From Apis mellifera (taxonomy: Eukaryota > Arthropoda > Insecta > Hymenoptera > Apidae): DNA of 64,000 nucleotides. The DNA is taken from contig NC_037641.1 of NCBI RefSeq assembly GCF_003254395.2, positions 12,610,501-12,674,500 on the forward strand, written 5' to 3'. Position 1 is the stretch's first letter, and every line of letters starts with the position of its first letter. The notes beneath the pieces are model-generated. The model did no database searches, was not told the DNA's origin, and worked only from the letters and a program-made list of their open reading frames with translations. Position numbers and translations under genes: made by a program. Positions 39,158 through 50,830 of the stretch are shown here, in pieces.

Positions 39158-41153
39158 TTTTAAGTATATACTTTTTTTTCTTTTAATAAAATTATAATCA
39201 TCTTATTACATATGATACAATATTTTTAGAAAATCTATATTTAATTAGAAAATTCTGCAATTTTTTTTATTATGAAATTTAAATATTTTATATTGTTATC
39301 TTATATATTATACTATTATGTATTGATATTAATACCATAAAGCATATAAATTTTTCTATTCTTAATTTTACAGATTCTTTTCCCAAATTAAAAATTATTA
39401 TATATTTTATATATATATATTTACATAAAAATGCTATTTAAATAATTTATAATTTGAAATAAAATCATAAAAAATATAAAATTTTATATTACATTTTTAC
39501 ATTTTTAAGAAATTTATATTAAAATAAAATTCTACAATTTAAATTATCATTATAAATATATTTATAATGATTATCTACTTAAAAAGAAATTAGATAGTTC
39601 GCATGAACATTTTCCTAATTATTACAAATAACGTTTTAGATAATAGAACAGAGTACAGACAACAAGATACGGTCCTGAATTCAACCGTAAACCGCCTGTC
39701 TGGTTGAGCACGCACCCGCGTCCCTCAAAGGAGAAGAAGCAACAAAGACAGATGGTGCTCGTATGTTCGCTGAAACCTGTTCCTTCAGAACTTTTCCGTT
39801 TTCTTAATTTTTATTCGTTCAAATTCTGTTTGCGTTAAAAATTATTATTTTATTCATAATCATAATTAAAACTATGCGTTAATTCATGAATAAAATGTTG
39901 ATAAATTAAACTTCACTTATTGTTATACTGTATATTTAAATATACATATTTCTTTTTCCTCTTGTTCCCTCTCCTTCTTTCATGTCTTTTTCTATCTCTC
40001 ATTACTTAGCTGTCTGCACTCTCCACAGACAATGCATTTTTTGCTCGACTCTAGAGCCATTGTCGTGGGAGGTTGGAATTTTAACGTAGAAATGTTTATA
40101 ATTAAATTTATATATCTAAAAAAATTTAATATTTTTAATATCATCACTTTAAATATATTATAATATAAGAGAGTTATCTGAACAATAATTTGATGAAAAA
40201 AATTGTTACTATTTTTTTTACAATTATTGTTAAAATATTTTTCGCAAATATTTTTTATATTTATTTTTACAAATATAAATTTGAAAAATTATTGCATAAA
40301 AAATGTTTAATAATACTTTAAAATTATTTCCCACGTTGACATTGAAAATCTCGAACTGCTTGCAGACATCGTAAAGATTTTCTCAGGAACAAGAACAGTT
40401 GCATTAAAGCATGAGATGGACCCCCAGCTACTCTTCTCTCCAAAATACTTGTTTAGCTATGAGAAATTCTCCTTTTTTCACATGCCAAATAAATAGGGGT
40501 GAACCTGTATTCAGATAATGCTATAGCAAGCGGAATACATACTACATACTTGGGAGAGTTATACTCTTAGAAGGGTCGATGGACCAAGATGCTTTGAATT
40601 AACATAATAAAAAATATTTAAATGTTTTATATTAAATTTTTAATTTAATTTCTTATTTTTTGTTTTCGGAAATTTTTTAAAAAATTTATTTTTTAAGAAA
40701 TCTTTTTTTTAACAAAATGTACAAATGACGTTTTATAGTTTAATAATTTATATTTTTGATTTTTATCAAAATTTAAATATATTAAGTGAGATATTTGAAT
40801 AATACATACATACATTTTTTTTTTTATATTTAAAGTTTTCAAATAATGGCGGTTTAAAAGATGATATCGTTAACTTCAACAAAAGTTAACTCTAATTTAG
40901 TATAGAATTGATGACATCAGAACTCAGGCATTATGTATATATCTAGTACTTAGTAACTTCCATAGAGTAAGGAAATAGAAATTTTGAAGTGAATTGAACA
41001 TAGTATTTAATATTGATGTAGTTCGGTGTGAAATGTGAATGAATGTACGCGCATGTGACAAATAGAAAAGAATTTATTTCTTATTTTTTTTATATTTTTT
41101 TTTCTTACAATGAATCAATATAATATAATATCTATATAAAAATTTATTAAAAG
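38621..41153. other. AT-rich intergenic region between Syncrip and the GPR158-like gene
   Basis: Mostly A/T homopolymers and (TA)n (long pure run about 39100-39152). Two less AT-rich patches occur at 39640-39790 and 40340-40600; no open frame or splice structure makes them genes. The plus-strand gene at 41154 needs a promoter here; none can be named. Confidence 0.5.
39098..39152. repeat. (TA)n microsatellite
   Basis: Nearly pure TA run in the intergenic region upstream of the GPR158-like gene. Confidence 0.93.
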
Positions 41154-44100
41154 ATGGAATTCATTAATTTTAAAATATATACGATAGTGATTATAAGCCT
41201 CTATTGTTTGGGCGTTGTCGGACAATATGAGTGGCAAGCTAGAGATGCTTTTGATGAAATCCGTTTAAAAATGGATAAGATTAATGAAGAGAATTGTCCT
41301 ATTCAACATATCGGAGACCTCTATCTACCGGAAGATACAGTCTCTCATTTACCTGACATTAAAGATATTAATATCAATCCTGTATTTCCAAATAGAACTG
41401 CTTTACTTCATCTTCATAATATGGCTCTTAGTAGATCATTTTTTTGGAGTTATATTTTACAATCTCGATTCATACGTCCAGCTATCAATGATACTTATGA
41501 TCCAGGCATGATGTATTATTTTTTATCAACAGTTGCTGATGTTTCTGCAAATTCACATATAAATGCTTCTGCTATATATTTCTCACCAAATATGTCTTAT
41601 TCTTCATCATATAGAGGTTTTTTTAATAAAACTATGCCCAGATTTGCTCCGAGAACTTTTAGAGCTGATGATTTTAATGATCCTATACATTTAGAAAGAA
41701 TATCCACAAGAAATACATTTAATGTGCAAGATCTTGGGGCATTTGCCAGTGGTAGTCTTGGTGAAGATTATACAACAGATTATTATCGTATAAATGAATG
41801 GTAAACAAAATTTAGATTATTAAAATTATGATTAAATAAGAAAAAGTTTTATAATTTATAAATTATTATATATTATCAATTTTATTAATATAGGTATAAA
41901 AAATGGTTACCAGATAATGTTGATAAAAGACATGACACTAAAATCACTTATCAAGTTGAAATTAGATATGCTAACAATACTAATGAAACATTTACATTTC
42001 ATGGACCACCTGGTATTATAATAAAAATAATCAATTTAAATAATATAAAGTTTTATGTTATTAAAATCTTTTTTTATTTTTTACAGGTGCAGATGAACAT
42101 CCTGGTCCTGTAAAATGGACCAGACCTTATTATGATTGTGGAAGATCAAATCGATGGCTTGTAGCAGCAGTTGTGCCAATAGCAGATATATATCCAAGAC
42201 ATACAGGATTTAGACATATTGAATATCCAACGTATATATTATATTATTATTATTGTATATTACAACTTATATTGAATTTTTTCTTGTTTGAATTTTTCAT
42301 TCAATTAAATATCTTTATTTCAGTTATACTGCCATATCAGTTATTGAAATGGATTTTGAAAGAATAGATATTAATCAATGCCCAAAAGGAAAAGGAAATA
42401 GTGGTCCCAATAGATTTGTAAATACTGCTAGATGTAAAACTGAAACTACTGAGGTACTAAATATAAAAAAATTATTATATATTTAATATTTTTTAAGAAA
42501 ATTATCCTTTTTAAATTTTAAATTATAATTAATCACAATTTAATTTAGTGTGAGCCATTACATGGCTGGGGTTTTAGAAGAGGTGGATATCAATGTAGAT
42601 GTAAACCAGGCTTCAGATTACCAAATGTAGTACGGCGTCCATACCTAGGTGAAATTATAGAAAGAGCAACTCAAGAGCAATATTATAATGGATTTGATTG
42701 CTCTCGAATAGGATGTAAGTATCTATATATTTATTTTTTATAATTTATATTATTTATATTATTACTATCATTATTGATATTATTTATTATATTATATTAT
42801 ATTATATTATATTATATTATTTTATTTTTTCATTTCTGATATAGGGATACATAAAATGCCTGTTGAATGGGAAAAGGCAAAACCTCATATTAGAGAAAAG
42901 TATTTAGAGCAATTTTATCACTACAGAAATTATTCTACTGGACCAGAAGCAATAAAATCTGAAAAAACTAATATAGATCAAATTCTTAAATTCATTTTAA
43001 GCATTAATTCAAAAACTTGCAATAGGTGTGTCATAAAATATTCATTTTTTGATATTTTTCATTTTTTTATGCAATTCAGAAAGTAAAATATTAAAAAAAA
43101 TTTATTAATATTTCATATTACAGTTACAAGAAAGAAGATTTAACATTACGCGGAGATATAAGTTTCGGTGCTAAAGAATTTTTTGAAAACGAAGCGAAAA
43201 TGGCAACTAGATTGGCAAATTTTATTAGTGCATTTCTACAAATTTCTGATCCTCTTGAGGTTTATTCAGGTAAAAGAGTAGCTGATAGACCACTTACCGA
43301 AGATCAAATGATTGGAGAAACTTTAGCTTTAGTACTTGGAGATACCAAAATATATTCTGCTGAATTACTTTGGGATCGAAATAAATTTACAAATAGAACA
43401 TTTTTTGCTCCTTATGCCTATAAAACTCCATTAAATACTAAATTTAAGGTTGAAGATTTAGCTAGACATAATGATTCAGGTAATATTTATTATTAAATAA
43501 TAATAATAAATATGTTAATAATAAATTATTATAACATGTTTGTAATATTATCTTAACTGTAATTATTTGTTTTTATTTTATAGATAATATTTATACAAAA
43601 AAAAATTATTTTCAACTATTGAAACAAAGATGGGCAACAAATTTTGATGAATTAGAAAAATATTATATGAAAATAAAAATAAGATTCAATGAAACCGGTG
43701 AATATCTTAAAAAATATGAACATTATCCTAATTCTTATAGGTAAGAATTATTTTAAAAAAATGAAAAAAGTAGAAAGGAAAATTATATAGTTCAATTAGA
43801 AAAATTTTAATATTTTTAATATAAAAAAAATTGATCTTGGAAATAGAATTTATTTTAATGTGGGAATATTCATTCATTTGTATAGAGCAGCAAACCTGAA
43901 TCATGGCCATTGGACAACTCCTTACTTTGATTGCAACGGTAAAGTGAAGAAATGGGTAATTACCTATGCATCCCCGTTTTTTGGCTTGGACAGCTTGAAA
44001 GAGAAACTGGAATTCAAGTAAGTATTCCTATCCACATGGACAACTGAATAAGGTATAGCATATGCATGAGAAATCGAATGTGAGATTGTTCATAAGAATA

Positions 44101-44886
44101 GAAAACCTGTTTTAATTCTAAAGAAAAAAAATCAAAAAGGAAAGATCACATTTTATATTAAAATCCTTATTGAGATATATTATGAGGTATAATATATTAT
44201 AGAGGTATTGTAGCTGTTACCATGGATCTACTTCAACTTGATATTAATCAATGCGACGATGTGTTTTACGCTCCAAATGCATTTAAGGGTACACATAAAT
44301 GCGATCAAAAAACTTCATATGTAAGACATTAAATTCTATTTAATTAATTAATATTATTGCTATAATTTTAATATATTAATATAATTATAATAATATATTA
44401 ATTATAACATATATAATATAAGAATATAATAATTATCATTATGTTAATATATTGTATATATTATACATATATATACTATATATATATATATATATATAGT
44501 GTGTGCCTATTCTTGGAAGAGGTTTCGAGACCGGCGGATATAAGTGTGAATGTAAACAAGGTTTTGAATATCCATTTGAAGACTTAATTACATATTATGA
44601 TGGTCAATTAGTAGAAGCTGAATTTAATAATTTAATTAATGATCAAAAAACTAGGTAATTAATATTATAAATTAATATAACAATTATAATATAATAATAT
44701 AATAATTATTTAATTTTAAAATATATAATAATTTTATTATATTATAACTAATAATTTAACACAAATGCTTATTTTTACAGATATGATATGTTTAAATGTC
44801 GATTAGCTACTGCTTCATCAATTCAAGTCAATTGGATATTATTACTTATATCGACAATATTTTGTTATTTTATAGTACGCAAATAA
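41154..44886 (+). CDS. Tandem GPR158/smog-type ectodomain protein without 7TM
   Basis: Twelve exons: 41154-41800, 41894-42012, 42087-42231, 42324-42453, 42549-42714, 42845-43025, 43124-43479, 43584-43740, 43886-44017, 44203-44320, 44500-44654, 44781-44886; 803 aa, phases consistent. Signal peptide about 1-23 (IVIISLYCLGVVGQ). Two related halves each contain a Cache-like segment ending in a Tyr-Asp-Cys or Phe-Asp-Cys motif (RPYYDCG; TPYFDCNG), a DINQC motif, and an EGF-like module (CEPLHGWGFRRGGYQCRCK about 348-366; CVPILGRGFETGGYKCECK about 718-736). These match the extracellular region of orphan class C receptors GPR158/GPR179 and fly smog (CG31660). There is no seven-helix region: the protein ends with one hydrophobic stretch (WILLLISTIFCYFIV) plus RK, so it is either single-pass or lipid-anchored. 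Many N-glycosylation sites. Role unknown; a ligand-binding or decoy surface protein is inference. A polyadenylation signal AATAAA lies at 45008-45013. Confidence 0.85.
42780..42826. repeat. (ATATT)n microsatellite
   Basis: Pentanucleotide units in intron 5 of the GPR158-like gene, just before exon 6. Confidence 0.85.
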
Positions 44887-45871
44887 CTCATAATAATATT
44901 GTAATAATATGAATTTTACTCTATATGCATTTATATAGTCCATATATAGTCATTAAGATAGAATTTTATAAATACAATCCGTCCATTATTAATATGATCA
45001 TTTAACAAATAAATAGTAAATTTATAATATAATATTAATAAAAATAAATATAAAAATATATTTTTTAAATATTTTACTATTTGCTTGTTATTATTGTTAT
45101 TATTAATTTATAGAACATAATATTTGCAATGAAATGAGATTTTGTAAAATTATCTTCAAATAGTTTTATTAAATAAATATATGAATATTATACATGAATA
45201 AATAGGAAATTACTATTTTTAAAAATTGTTTAATTTTAAACAATATATTTTTGATGCTACATGTTTTAATTATATTGAAATATGTATTTATTATATTTTA
45301 ATATGTACGATTTATAGTACATTTAAGAATAAATTGAGAAAATTGTGTATATTATTATAACTCATTTTAAAATTTTTATCATTTTATATTTTATTTTATA
45401 ATAATACATTGTAAAAATTACAATATCTTATTTTTGTAAATTTGTTATTTTACCTTATTTTTCATAATACAATACATAATTATACAAATTAAAATAACGA
45501 ATGAATATCATGATTCTCATGAATATGTGATTAATTTTATAATTATATATAATAAATTTATAAAAATATATAAAAATTTGATGTTATATTTTATATGTTT
45601 GTTAATAAATAATTTACAATTGCAATTTGTAATTTATTATATTTATTATTGATAAATTATAAAAATTTTTATTTTTATTTAATACTTACTTTTCAAATAA
45701 TAAAAAATATGTTACTATTATCATATATTATTATTCTTTTCATTTTAGTTATGTAAAATTAATAAAAATGAATCATAATGAAGAAAAAATGAAAATTATA
45801 TTAAATGAATAATGAATGGAACAAATAATTACAAACACTAGTATTTTTACAAGTATCTATTTTATCAATCA
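44887..45871. other. Convergent intergenic region
   Basis: 3' ends of the plus-strand GPR158-like gene and the minus-strand Mpc1 gene face each other. AT-rich, containing AATAAA on plus at 45008-45013 and its minus-strand equivalent (tttatt at 45668-45673) about 200 bases after the Mpc1 stop. No other gene seen. Confidence 0.6.
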
Positions 45872-46752
45872 TTACTTATCTTTATTTACATAATGATATT
45901 TAATAAATCTAAAACCTTGAGTCATTTGTGCTCCTTCATTCACAAAATGACAGGCAAAAAGAAGTAAATTGCGTGGTTCAACTCTTAGAGCAAAACGCAT
46001 GAACATTGCTGAATATAAACATAAAGCTGAAAAAAATCAATATATTTTATAAATTTTAATTTATCTTTATAGTTTTGAAAAGTTCAGCAATCCATAGCAT
46101 ATATATATTGAAAATTAAAATAAAAGATTTGTTAATATTCATTAAGATAATTTTATATTTAATAATTTTTATTATAATGTATAACTATATTTTGAAATAA
46201 TGAATTAATATTCTGAATTTATCTAAATATAATAAAAAAATATATACATGAAAATGTATATTATTATTTTATTTTTTTTGCCGAATTTTTATCATTACGC
46301 GATACAAGTATTATGATACAAGTATAAAAAAATTCTAAGATTTATAATTTAAAATGTAACAGAATCTTTATATATATATCGTAATTTTATTTATCTTTAT
46401 ATGCATGTATAAAATTTTAATGATTATTCAATTTATACCAGAAAAGAAGAAAGTAGATAAACTAACCAAACGTCATTTTTCCACTAATATATTTCGGATC
46501 TCTTTGTATATCAGCGATTGCTGCGATTGGAATACCCCAATTAGCTATAGGTCCCCAAAAATGTGTACTGAAACAAAAGAAACAATAATGAAATTCATTC
46601 CGATTAAATAATATACTAAATCGAATACTAAGTAGAATATTAACAGAATTTACACGTATATATACTCTATCTATACTTAAATTCCACCTTGCTTACCTCA
46701 TTAAATAATCTCGAGTTTCTTTACTCGATAGCAATTTTTTTACACGATTCAT
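45872..46752 (-). CDS. Mpc1: Mitochondrial pyruvate carrier 1
   Basis: Three exons, 46752-46697, 46567-46467 and 46026-45872, giving 103 aa. The family partner of MPC2; the heterodimer moves pyruvate across the inner mitochondrial membrane. Conserved family stretches are plain: SSKETRDYLMSTHFWGPIAN, WGIPIAAIADIQRDP, SGKMTFALCLYSAMFMRFA, and HFVNEGAQMTQGFRFIKYHY near the end. Length is normal for MPC1 (fly about 107 aa). All junctions are GT/AG with matching phase. The protein has no cleaved targeting sequence, as usual for this family. Confidence 0.95.
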
Positions 46753-49700
46753 ATTGTAATAATTTGTTCTTTTTCTTCTTTTTTTCACTTTCTTCTAATA
46801 ATTAAATTTACTTTTAATGGACTCGAATCACATACATAAACTCGAATGAAACAATTTCGAAAGAATAAGAGACATCAATCTGGTTATATAAACGATTAAC
46901 ATAATGAATTCATATATTAACTGAAAATTATTTCATAAGAGTTTTAAATCTAACTATGTAATCTCGATGTCAAGGAAAATAAAAGTTGATTTTTCTATCT
47001 TTATGCAAATTTTGTTTAGTTCACTGTGATTATATAATGAATAAAGGAAATTAATTTTATAATTAATTTGCATTAAATTCTTCAATTATCGAAAATGTAT
47101 AATTTCCATCATTTAAATTATTTCTTATATAATAATATGATAATATAAATAAATAGTATGATTATTATTCAATTTTTATTTCGTTATTATTATTTCATTA
47201 TTCCAATTGTAATTTCATAATATTATAATAATATTTTAGAATAAGACTATAAAATAGAAATTTTCTTTAGGATATGAGAAATAATAATAAATAACAATTA
47301 AGCATTAAACCTATTTTTAATTTAGAATAATTATTCAAAAAATATATACAAAGTTTATATATAATATATTATACTAGTTTATAAAATTAACTTTCTTCTT
47401 TTCTAACTTTTTTTCATATAATTACAAAGCAAAAGAAGATGTTACAAAATGTACAACTATAATTCAGAATCGCTGTCTTATAATATGCAAATTAACAGAT
47501 CTATATATTTTATTGTAATTGCAATGTAATTTATGATATATATCAATAATACAAAATTTTGCATTTTTCAATTACGCTATAATTTGTTAGCTGAGCTGTT
47601 CTTAATTTAACATGTATGAAACCAATGAGTTTTATTTTATAGCTACAAAGATAGCATACAGAAGTAAATTATTATATACATATATATTTCATAATATAAG
47701 AATATTTTTGTCAATATATATAATAAGAGGTACTTGTCGCTCGTTAAATGTTTAACACGTCACGTGTTCATAAAATACAAATACTTTTTCTTTTCATATA
47801 CATATTTCTATTGGCGTTAAAAAATAATGTTATTATAATGACGCTTTTTAAGAATTATAATTTGTATTAAATAATGTATGTTGATGTATAAACAATTATA
47901 ATAACAAGTTTCATTTTAAATTGCAATATTTAAAACTTATAAAAACCATTTTTTTTTCTTTGCTATAATTATTCAACATATTAAAGGAATTATTTAAAAA
48001 AATATCAATTGTCTTATATCAATAATAAAAATATCATCTCATTTTATCTATTTTATGATGCAATATGTATCATGAATGATACATATTCAGATAAGCGTGT
48101 AGAAATTTATTTTAATAATCGAGCAACGGATACATACGTAATGAACGATATTTTTTTCGCATATTCATATTTCACATTCGCATATTTCATATTCTTAATT
48201 GATCATTTGTAGTTTAAAATAGAAAAACATTAATACTTGTTGAATGTTTATATTAAGAACGTATGGACTGAAATGTATGTTAGCATGTCACTCATTCACA
48301 TGCATTTATAAACTAAAGATATAAACATGCAAAAATATGTATACATAAAGTAAAATTAGCAATCGTAGACTGGGAATTGGGGTTACTTTCATGATAATAA
48401 GAGTAAATCCCTTTGGTATTCATTATTTGTCAAATGTGATGTAACACAATATTCGATTCTTTTCACCCAGCAATGACATCATATATTCCATAGTTTTTTT
48501 TGTACAATTAAAATAAATATGAATAGTTTTTATATCTCAATGATTACAAGTTGTAAAATATTAATTTAAATGCATTATATAAAATAATGCATGTATAAAA
48601 TTAAAATTTTCCTTTTTCTTCATTTATTACAAATCGATATATTTATAATTTTAATAAATGATAGAGACAGAGATAGATGTGAGAGAGAAAGAGAGAAAGA
48701 GAGAGAGAGAAGAAATTAGTTTTTAGAATATATAGATTAATTTTTAAAAATATAAGAATGCATAAGAAGAAAATATTAGAATGTATAGAATATTCAAAAT
48801 TATTTTTAAAAAATAAAAAATATTAAAAATTTTTATTCTCTTTTAATTATGATTAATTCTTCTTATTCATTTTTCTTTGCACTACGTATGATTTTTCTAT
48901 ACAATTCTCAAAATGAATAATAGTATGAAATACGTATATAAATATTTATCTCCTGTTGCTGTTAATATAGGATTATTTATCATATACATATTATCATATT
49001 TATTTATCATATGTTTTATCATATTAATTTTTTCGTCTTACATGAAACTTATTTTTCCTTTGGTACATACAGCATACATTAAGTATTATAATTTAAAAAT
49101 AATTATTTATTAATTAATTTCATCTAATTTCAGAATTTGAAATAAAACATTTAATGCAAAATAGATAAAAAACAAAATTATTTATGGATTTAGAAAAGTT
49201 TTAGATTAATCTTAGATAATAAATTTTTTTTAAATTATGATTGATATTGTTATTATTTTATTTATCAATTTAATATTTCTACATATATTAATTTTTATTT
49301 ATTTATTTCAATTTCGATTAATTACAAAAGGAAAAGGAAAGTTTCTGTTTTCTATCAATATATTATTAACAGGTTAATACATGCAAAAAAAGTTATTTTT
49401 ACTTTTTATACAATACATATAATCAAACAATAATGCAGTACTTATTTCTTTGTCAATAATTAAATATTTTAATTAATCGTTATAATAATTACTTTAAAAT
49501 ATTATTTTGAATTTAATTAACTGATTTGTTGTATATTTTTATGAATAACTTATTATTGAAACTAAATTATATTGTCAAATTTGTAAATTGTTACATCTTT
49601 AATTATTTCACAAAATATATACGAAATGGTAATAAATCAATAAAAATTTCTTAAACTTAAAATTATTCAAAGAACACAAAAAATGACTGAGTAGGGAAAA

Positions 49701-50830
49701 AAAGAGAAAAAAAGAAGAGAAAAAGAAAGATATGTTTGACCAATAACAGCCGCATAATATATGCAATGAACACATTACATTCACTCAAAAATTTATATAG
49801 TAACAGTTAATATTAATTATTTATATTTGTTATTATTAATCGTTCAATGTAAAAAAAAAAAGTTAAATAAGACCAATAGGTTCAAAATCGCATTACTCTA
49901 ATTATCTGCAATATCACAGTACTTGCTGAAACATACAAATACACGTTTCTGATAGATACAAGAGCCAATACCAAAATGGCAAGCACAATATTTTTCTTTC
50001 AATAAACATAATATATATTATCTAGCCATCGATCGCTTTCTTTCTTTTTTCTTAATTTGTAATCATCACAAAATTCGTAGTTATTATTCAAAACATGATA
50101 TATCTTATCAAAAATTAATTCCATATCTTTCTTAAAAATTTTTTTGTATTTTTTTTTGTTTTTTATAATATTTTATAAAGAATTTAATAATTCCACTTCA
50201 TATTCTTAAAATTTTTTACATTATATTGTAATAAAAAAAATTTATAGAAATTATGCAAGAAAATGTGATAAATGCCCATAAATTTAAATTTTATAATTAT
50301 AAATAATTTCGTCTTCGAACTAATTTCATAGCTCTAATAATTCTCAATTAGGAAAACTTGCCTTTCCAAAAAAGAGCGATTAACTCAATGTTGCGAGTAA
50401 AACAAAAGAGAAAGGAAAAGAAATATAAAAGAACAGAAAAGAAAAAACAAATTAGAAAAAAAACGAGTATGATATGTTATCGAAATTAAGGAACAAACGC
50501 GAGGGTTTTTGTTTTACGACTAATCATTATTCTTTTCTTTTTCTTGTGTAAAACAACGTAATGTATGCTACGTACATACACGGATTTATATGTACGCGCG
50601 CGCGCATATGTGTTCATCTTACCATATATGCACACGCACACGCGCGTGCGCGCACGCGTACATGATAACGATTTAAGAAAAATTTTTATAATTCATATTA
50701 TCCTAACTATTTGTCGATCCAGAAGAAATTCTTTCGGATAATATTTACAAATATAATTTTTTTGTAATAAAACATACGAAAGATTCCATTATTATCGACT
50801 TGGCGAATACAAAAAATTCTAAAGCTATTG
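46753..50830. other. Region between Mpc1 and warts, probably including the warts 3' UTR
   Basis: About 4 kb AT-rich DNA with no supported gene. The part nearest 50830 should be the warts 3' UTR (minus). A CG/CA simple-repeat patch lies at 50585-50665 and (GA)n at 48660-48712. A non-repetitive patch at about 48360-48490 is the only stretch with more even composition. Open frames at 48009-48212 and 48913-49113 look like chance AT-rich frames. Confidence 0.5.
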
